Shown here: one piece after another, positions 59,005 to 64,000 of the stretch
How the letters are laid out: every line of letters starts with the position of its first letter
Numbering within the stretch: the first letter of the stretch is position 1
Assembly: GCA_032629725.1 (NCBI GenBank)
Contig: JAFEVB010000036.1
Coordinates: forward strand, 124,001 to 188,000
Direction of reading: 5' to 3'
DNA from: Gremmenia infestans
Taxonomy: Eukaryota; Ascomycota; Leotiomycetes; Helotiales; Hamatocanthoscyphaceae
DNA: 64,000 nucleotides
Position numbers and translations under genes: made by a program
Notes under the pieces: generated by a model
Seen by the model: only the letters and a program-made list of their open reading frames with translations
Told to the model about the DNA's origin: nothing
Database searches by the model: none

Positions 59005-62000
59005 CTGGTTGGATCCGCACAGTATCAGAGGGATGCGCCGCTGTGTAGAGTGTGGTGTATTCTTACTTTGAGGATCTTATGTGTTGAAGTATAAGTAGAA
59101 TACGAGTAACGAATGAATGAATGGGAAGATGTGAGGGACAGAAGTTACTCCAACCAAGTAACTTGATTATGGCAAACGAGCGTCTCAGGCGCGGTATTCC
59201 AAGAGAGATCAAGCCGAGAGTGAGTAAGGCATGGACCGATCCTGAGGGCGGTCAGGCGAGGCAAGCACTACCTTATTATATCGCGTGTGACGTCTCCATG
59301 ATGTTTGCGTACCAAAGGGCATGTTTACCTGCGGAACAAGGCTGCAGATGGTCCAAGTTTTGCGATACATCACCGTAATCTCCTCTCCTACAAAACAGAA
59401 ATGCCTCAGTGTCCTCTCAAACTCTAGGACGCAGCTGTTCGATGATGCATGGTGAAGCCATAACCACAGTCTTGTATCCAACGGCCAGCTGCAGGACGCC
59501 TCGCATGGCTTGTACGCATCAGACGTTGATCTTTGCATCCTTCGGCACATTTCGACAAACAGAGCGAGTGCCTAGATGATGGAAAGTCGGGGCGAGGCAG
59601 TCAAATATTTTAATTGCGTGGTTATCCTGAGACTGGCTGAGAATTTCCCCTGCGTATGGATTTCCGAGTCTTAATTCTCCTGAGACTGTCTGATCTATGA
59701 AACACCAGTGTCGTAGACAAAGAATGCTGGCTGTGAGCTGCAAAATGGGCCATGTAGCTATAGGCGCTTCCACTAGATCTCCAAGGCCGCATTAGGACAG
59801 AAGACATCTGCCAGAAACAGCATCTTCTCCAACTTTGAATTGACAGCCACCCCCCCCTTCCCCCCCAATGGCGGGATATTTCACTCGGGAGGCCTTGACT
59901 ACTTTCAGAGGAAGATACAGTACACTAAGTGTTATGACAGGTAAATGTCGCGCCAGGGGGCATAACACAGCAAACAAATCGAAGAGCCGCCTCGCTCAAC
60001 AACGGCCGTACCACAGAACAACAAACATACTGAGTCCTGTATGACTGGCGACCGTGAACGAAGAGCTACAGCTTGGTCCATAGGACAAAACAAGCGCCTC
60101 GAAATTTGCTTCGTCAATGATGCAGCGATTTTAGTTTCATGCAGTACAGCACATCATACACAAGACGCCAGATCCTTGACCAAGCTTGACCATTTGTATT
60201 TAAATCAAACGCTCCTCACATCGCGACTGAAATTCTTGACCGCTTCATAGAACATGTCACAAGCAGAATCCCCCGGCCAGTTGAAGAGGTATACTTGCTA
60301 CCAGTAGGTAGACGATAGGCAATCACGATTGAGCAAACCTCCCTATACTGTAGCTGCATCCAACTCAACCAATCTCCCTGTTTATACGATGTTTGCTATC
60401 TTTGTGACGACTGTTGATGGAGCTAAACCAGCCACTATGCAACACAATTTGATCGATTCGAAATTCACCTCATGCAAAATGCTGTAGAACACATAAGACT
60501 TCTGCAGCGTGGCTAGATCATCTGCACAGAGGACGAGAATTGCTTGGACAAGGCCATGACGATAAGCGGCCCCATTAGGAAAGCGAATATTCTAAGGAAA
60601 AGCATGCGTTTGACGTTGCAAAATTCATGAGTGACCGTCAGTATCACCAGGATGGGTTGCAATTGAACGCTGTTTGCGGGGAACCGGTTATGGCGAGGCA
60701 AATTCAACGGAGATTCTGCAAGGAACCTATAATTCCTCCAACTTGAACACCATGGAGTGAGACAGATCCAAGAATCTTCAACCAAGACTCTGGATGAGCA
60801 AGGCAAATTCTGCGAAAGCTTTGAAGACTTGTCCCACAGCTGGCTGCTAATGAAGTACCACTACACTTGCATGCATTTCAAAGACTACAATCCTGCAGAG
60901 TTCAACCATGACTTCTCGTCGGCGTGCCGAGAATACGTATTTGAAAACGGAGCCTCGAAAACAGGACGATAACCTGTACCAGTCATATTCCGCATAGATG
61001 GTGGAGGGACCTTGACAATTTCCTGTGACGAAGCTGTGAACATACCAATTATAGTAGTGGAAAATGAGACAGAGATACGACGTTCAGATAGCAATGCCAT
61101 GGAGAGGCTCTCATGGTCTTGCGTACCACACTTCGACGATTGGGTTCCATCAGGGCAATACAGGATCACGGGCGATTCTCGGCCAGACCCCAAAGTTTCG
61201 TACTCCCTTGTATGATGCTATTTGATGATATCAATACGTACCTACCTAGATATCAAAGATATTATGCATAATAGTATGGCTCGGCGGGACGCTCATCCCC
61301 GACCCGTCACAGTATAACTTATGACGAGCCTTCAGAATATGTTGAAAAGTTTATGATACTTCCTCCGTGCACGTGGAGATGGCATGCAGGACTTACGGAG
61401 TATTCTCAAGATGCGTCGGATAGGTGCATCGATGACAAAGGACGGCCTCCCTGTCGAAAATCTTCAGCGACTTTTAGGTTATGCAGGTTCCCGAACGGCC
61501 AAGAGTAGATCAACATATCCTTATCCAACCATTGACTGATGGGATCCATAAACCTGGTACCCGTCGAAATGTGGGATGAAATGAACGTCGTACACATGAG
61601 TGATGCAGAAGAATCGAAGGTCTTTTCAGGACACAACCAGAATGCAAACAAAGGTCGCACATGGAAAAATCTTCAAGGACAGGTCTGGACAGAGGGAAGA
61701 GGTCGGACAGCAGTTGATGCAGGAGATCGAAGTAAAGGGGCGAGAAGTAGATTGTGGGGAAAGACCGGACAAGGCGTCCAACATTCAGGAACCGGGGAAA
61801 GGGACCCGGCGGGATCTAGTTCATCTCTTCCAATAGCATCACGGGTCTAGTCAGATGATACACAACAGCTGGTAAGATCTCGGGAGATCCCCTCAAGGAT
61901 ATCTAGGCAAGGCAAGATTGAGGGGGACGGGGAAGGGGAAGTGGAGGTGCCTGGCACGTGATACGGACATGAGGTGAAGGAGGGAACCAGGATGACACTG

Positions 62001-62321
62001 GTAAGCAGCAAACAAAGTCTACATGTATGTCAGGAAGCGGTTGAGAGGATTTGATGCAGATCAATGGATTTTAATGTGATTTAACAAACAGTCGAGAGGG
62101 TGAAAGTTGAAGGAAAGAGGCCAGAGCTTCAATGTAACTAGTTCTAGCGCTTAAAATCATGACGTCTAAACGCGGTAAGCGCCGATCAAGTATTGCCGCA
62201 ATGAATGTCAACACAGGCCTGCTTGTTTAGAGGCATTCCGTTTAGTCTCGACGTGGTATTTCACACCCCTGCACCACACTCCTCAAGATTTCTTTCCTTG
62301 GGATAAGACGACATCGAGACT
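59005..62321. other. 3.3 kb spacer
   Basis: Between the Zn2Cys6 start and the cyclophilin start. No intact gene. A C-rich homopolymer block is at 59851-59866 and TACGGAGTA at 61394-61402. On the plus strand 60757-61215 is one frame interrupted by a single TAA at 60970-60972 and is noted under findings. Confidence 0.45.
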
Positions 62322-63846
62322 ATGAGTGTCCTCCTCGAAACCTCAGCCGGCGACATAGTCATCGATCTCTTGGTCGACTATTCCCCCAAACTCTGCGAGA
62401 AGTGAGTGCCCCTCCAAGTCCCTCTGCCCGTTAAATAACTGAACACATAGATACTAAGACTCGCGATTATCTAGCTTCCTAAAGCTCTGCAAAGTCAAAT
62501 ACTACAACTTTTCCCCCGTCTACAACGTTCAGAAGAATTTCTCTTTCCAAACCGGCGATCCCATCGGCCCAGAAGCGAAAGAAAGCGATGGCGGAAGCTC
62601 GATATGGGGGCTTCTTGACGGGCCTGCGAAGCGGACATTCACGGCGGAACTCCACCCAAAGCTGAAGCATGTGGAGAGGGGAACTGTCAGTATGGCTACG
62701 GCTCAATCGACCAAGGATCCAGATGAGCGCGTTGCGGGCAGTCAATTCATAATCACACTTGGTGACAATTTGGATTATCTAGACGGCAAAGCAGCAATCT
62801 TTGGCAAGGTTGTGGAGGGCTTTGATGCGCTTGAGAAGGTTAACGATGCCTTCTGCGACGAGAAAGGCCGACCTCTGGTGGACATCCGAATCAAGCATAC
62901 AGTTGTCCTAGATGATCCCTATGACGATCCTCCCGGGCTCGTGGAGCCACCTGAAAGCCCCTTACCCACCAAGGCACAGCTTGCTACGGTACGCATCGGA
63001 GAGGATGACAACCTGGAAGAAGAGGGAGATGCAGAGGCCGTCGAGAAGCAGCGGCGAGAAAGAGAAGCTAGGGCACAGGCTTTGACCTTGGAAATGGTTG
63101 GTGATCTTCCTTTTGCGGAAGTAAAGCCACCGGAGAACGTCCTCTTTGTTTGCAAACTCAACCCAGTCACGACAGATGAGGATCTTGAACTCATTTTCAG
63201 TCGTTTCGGCAAAATTCTCTCCTGCGAAGTCATCCGAGACAAGCGCACAGGCGACAGCTTGCAGTATTCCTTCATCGAATACGAAGACCAGACATCTTGC
63301 GAGCAAGCATATTTCAAAATGCAAGGTGTCCTGATAGATGACCATCGAATCCATGTTGATTTCTCACAATCCGTCTCCAAATTGTCAGATACATGGCGAA
63401 CGGCGACGAACTCCAAGCGTAGACACGGGGGAGGAGGATTTGGTGGTGTTAGTGGACTGGAGAAGAAGAGACAATATAAGATGGAAGAATATAGTAGTGG
63501 ACCTAGGAGAGATAGATATGGAATGGTGTATGATGAAGATGAGTTACGGAGGCGGCATGAGAGAGAGGAAAACTATGATTCATCAAAGCGTGAGAGGAGT
63601 CGGAGTAGAAGTCCTCAAAGGGAGAGAGGGGACTTTGACTCGAGGGATAATCGCCGAGAAAGAGATGACTGGAGAGATAGGGGTGGTGGACGAGAGAGAG
63701 GAAGAAGTGGCAGAGACCGGTGTGATGATCGGAGAGATGATCGGAGAGATGATCGGAGAGACAGAGGGGGCGGACGAGACAGAGGAAGAGGAAGAGGAGA
63801 TAGGGATCGATTTGATGATCGTGATCGAGATAGAAGACACGGATAG
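62322..63846 (+). CDS. Cyclophilin-RRM protein, PPIL4/Cyp6 type
   Basis: Nuclear peptidyl-prolyl isomerase linked to splicing or transcription. Two exons, 62322-62401 and 62475-63846, give 483 residues; the intron has a TACTAAG branch site. The N-terminal cyclophilin domain (1-170) starts MSVLLETSAGDIVIDLLVDY, with FLKLCKVKYYNFSPVYNVQ, FQTGDP and GSQFIITLG. The usual catalytic Arg of FHR is not present (VYNVQKNFSFQTG), as in other PPIL4-type proteins, so isomerase activity may be low. An RRM follows at about 235-320 with RNP2 LFVCKLN and RNP1-like QYSFIEY. The C-terminus is RS, RD and RGG-rich with tandem RDDR repeats from a 12-nt DNA unit near 63725-63765. Complete at both ends. Confidence 0.93.
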
Positions 63847-64000
63847 TTAATCGCAGAAACTGACAATGAATCCCTTTTCATGTGCCATCTGACCCCCAGC
63901 CTTACCCAAACGCGCTTTTTTCACCTAGCCGAACTCCAGCAATCTAAAAAAGCGCTGCCGTAGTTGCTCAGCTTTTGAGACCAAATGCATCACCCAGTAT

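Overview
The window is nuclear DNA from a filamentous ascomycete (Pezizomycotina). The evidence is short GT-AG introns (mostly 45-120 nt) with CTAAC or TACTAAC-like branch sites, compact genes on both strands, and fungal families such as an SomA/Flo8-type LisH activator, a Zn2Cys6 regulator, TinC/Msd1, Gis2 and Pet117. The class is not decided by the sequence; Leotiomycetes is my guess. There is no CRISPR array, no operon, no rRNA or intact tRNA gene, and no intact transposon.

Layout. 1-5.7 kb: a dienelactone hydrolase between AT-rich spacers with microsatellites. 5.7-11.1 kb: three minus-strand genes, RRP7, the meiotic recombinase DMC1 (12 exons) and a Gis2/CNBP zinc-knuckle protein; a perfect 17-bp tandem repeat lies upstream of DMC1. 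12.6-17.6 kb: a two-TM protein of unknown function, then a divergent pair, the U5 snRNP 40 kDa WD40 protein and TRAPP subunit Bet3. 20.1-25.5 kb: the LisH transcription factor and a MOSC/FNR/[2Fe-2S] fusion oxidoreductase. 26-30 kb: a dead methyltransferase gene and a zinc alcohol dehydrogenase. 31-38.4 kb: RPB2, PET117, V-ATPase subunit G and a mitochondrial-type lipase. 39.2-49.4 kb: an M20D amidohydrolase, a gene-poor 3.6 kb, a cAMP-receptor-like GPCR, a 619-residue protein I cannot place, and two small ORFs. 49.9-55.7 kb: a TinC/Msd1/SSX2IP homologue, an RG/RS-rich protein with an unresolved 5' end, and a dead phytanoyl-CoA dioxygenase gene. 57.5-63.9 kb: a Zn2Cys6 factor, a 3.3 kb spacer and a PPIL4/Cyp6-type cyclophilin-RRM protein.

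Most genes are housekeeping: transcription (RPB2), splicing (U5-40K, PPIL4-like), ribosome assembly (RRP7), traffic (BET3), mitochondria and vacuole (PET117, VMA10). The accessory layer is the dehydrogenase, amidohydrolase, GPCR, orphan proteins and the two pseudogenes. Splice models were built by hand; for the genes reported as complete, the exons sum to whole codons and rejoin family motifs across each junction.

The most noteworthy items are the very small exons (3, 9, 9 and 12 nt), two stop-free introns of 3n length, the two decayed genes, the 17-bp repeat, and two short sequence words (TACCTAGGTA, TACGGAGTA) recurring in spacers. I did not find a convincing new multi-gene system.
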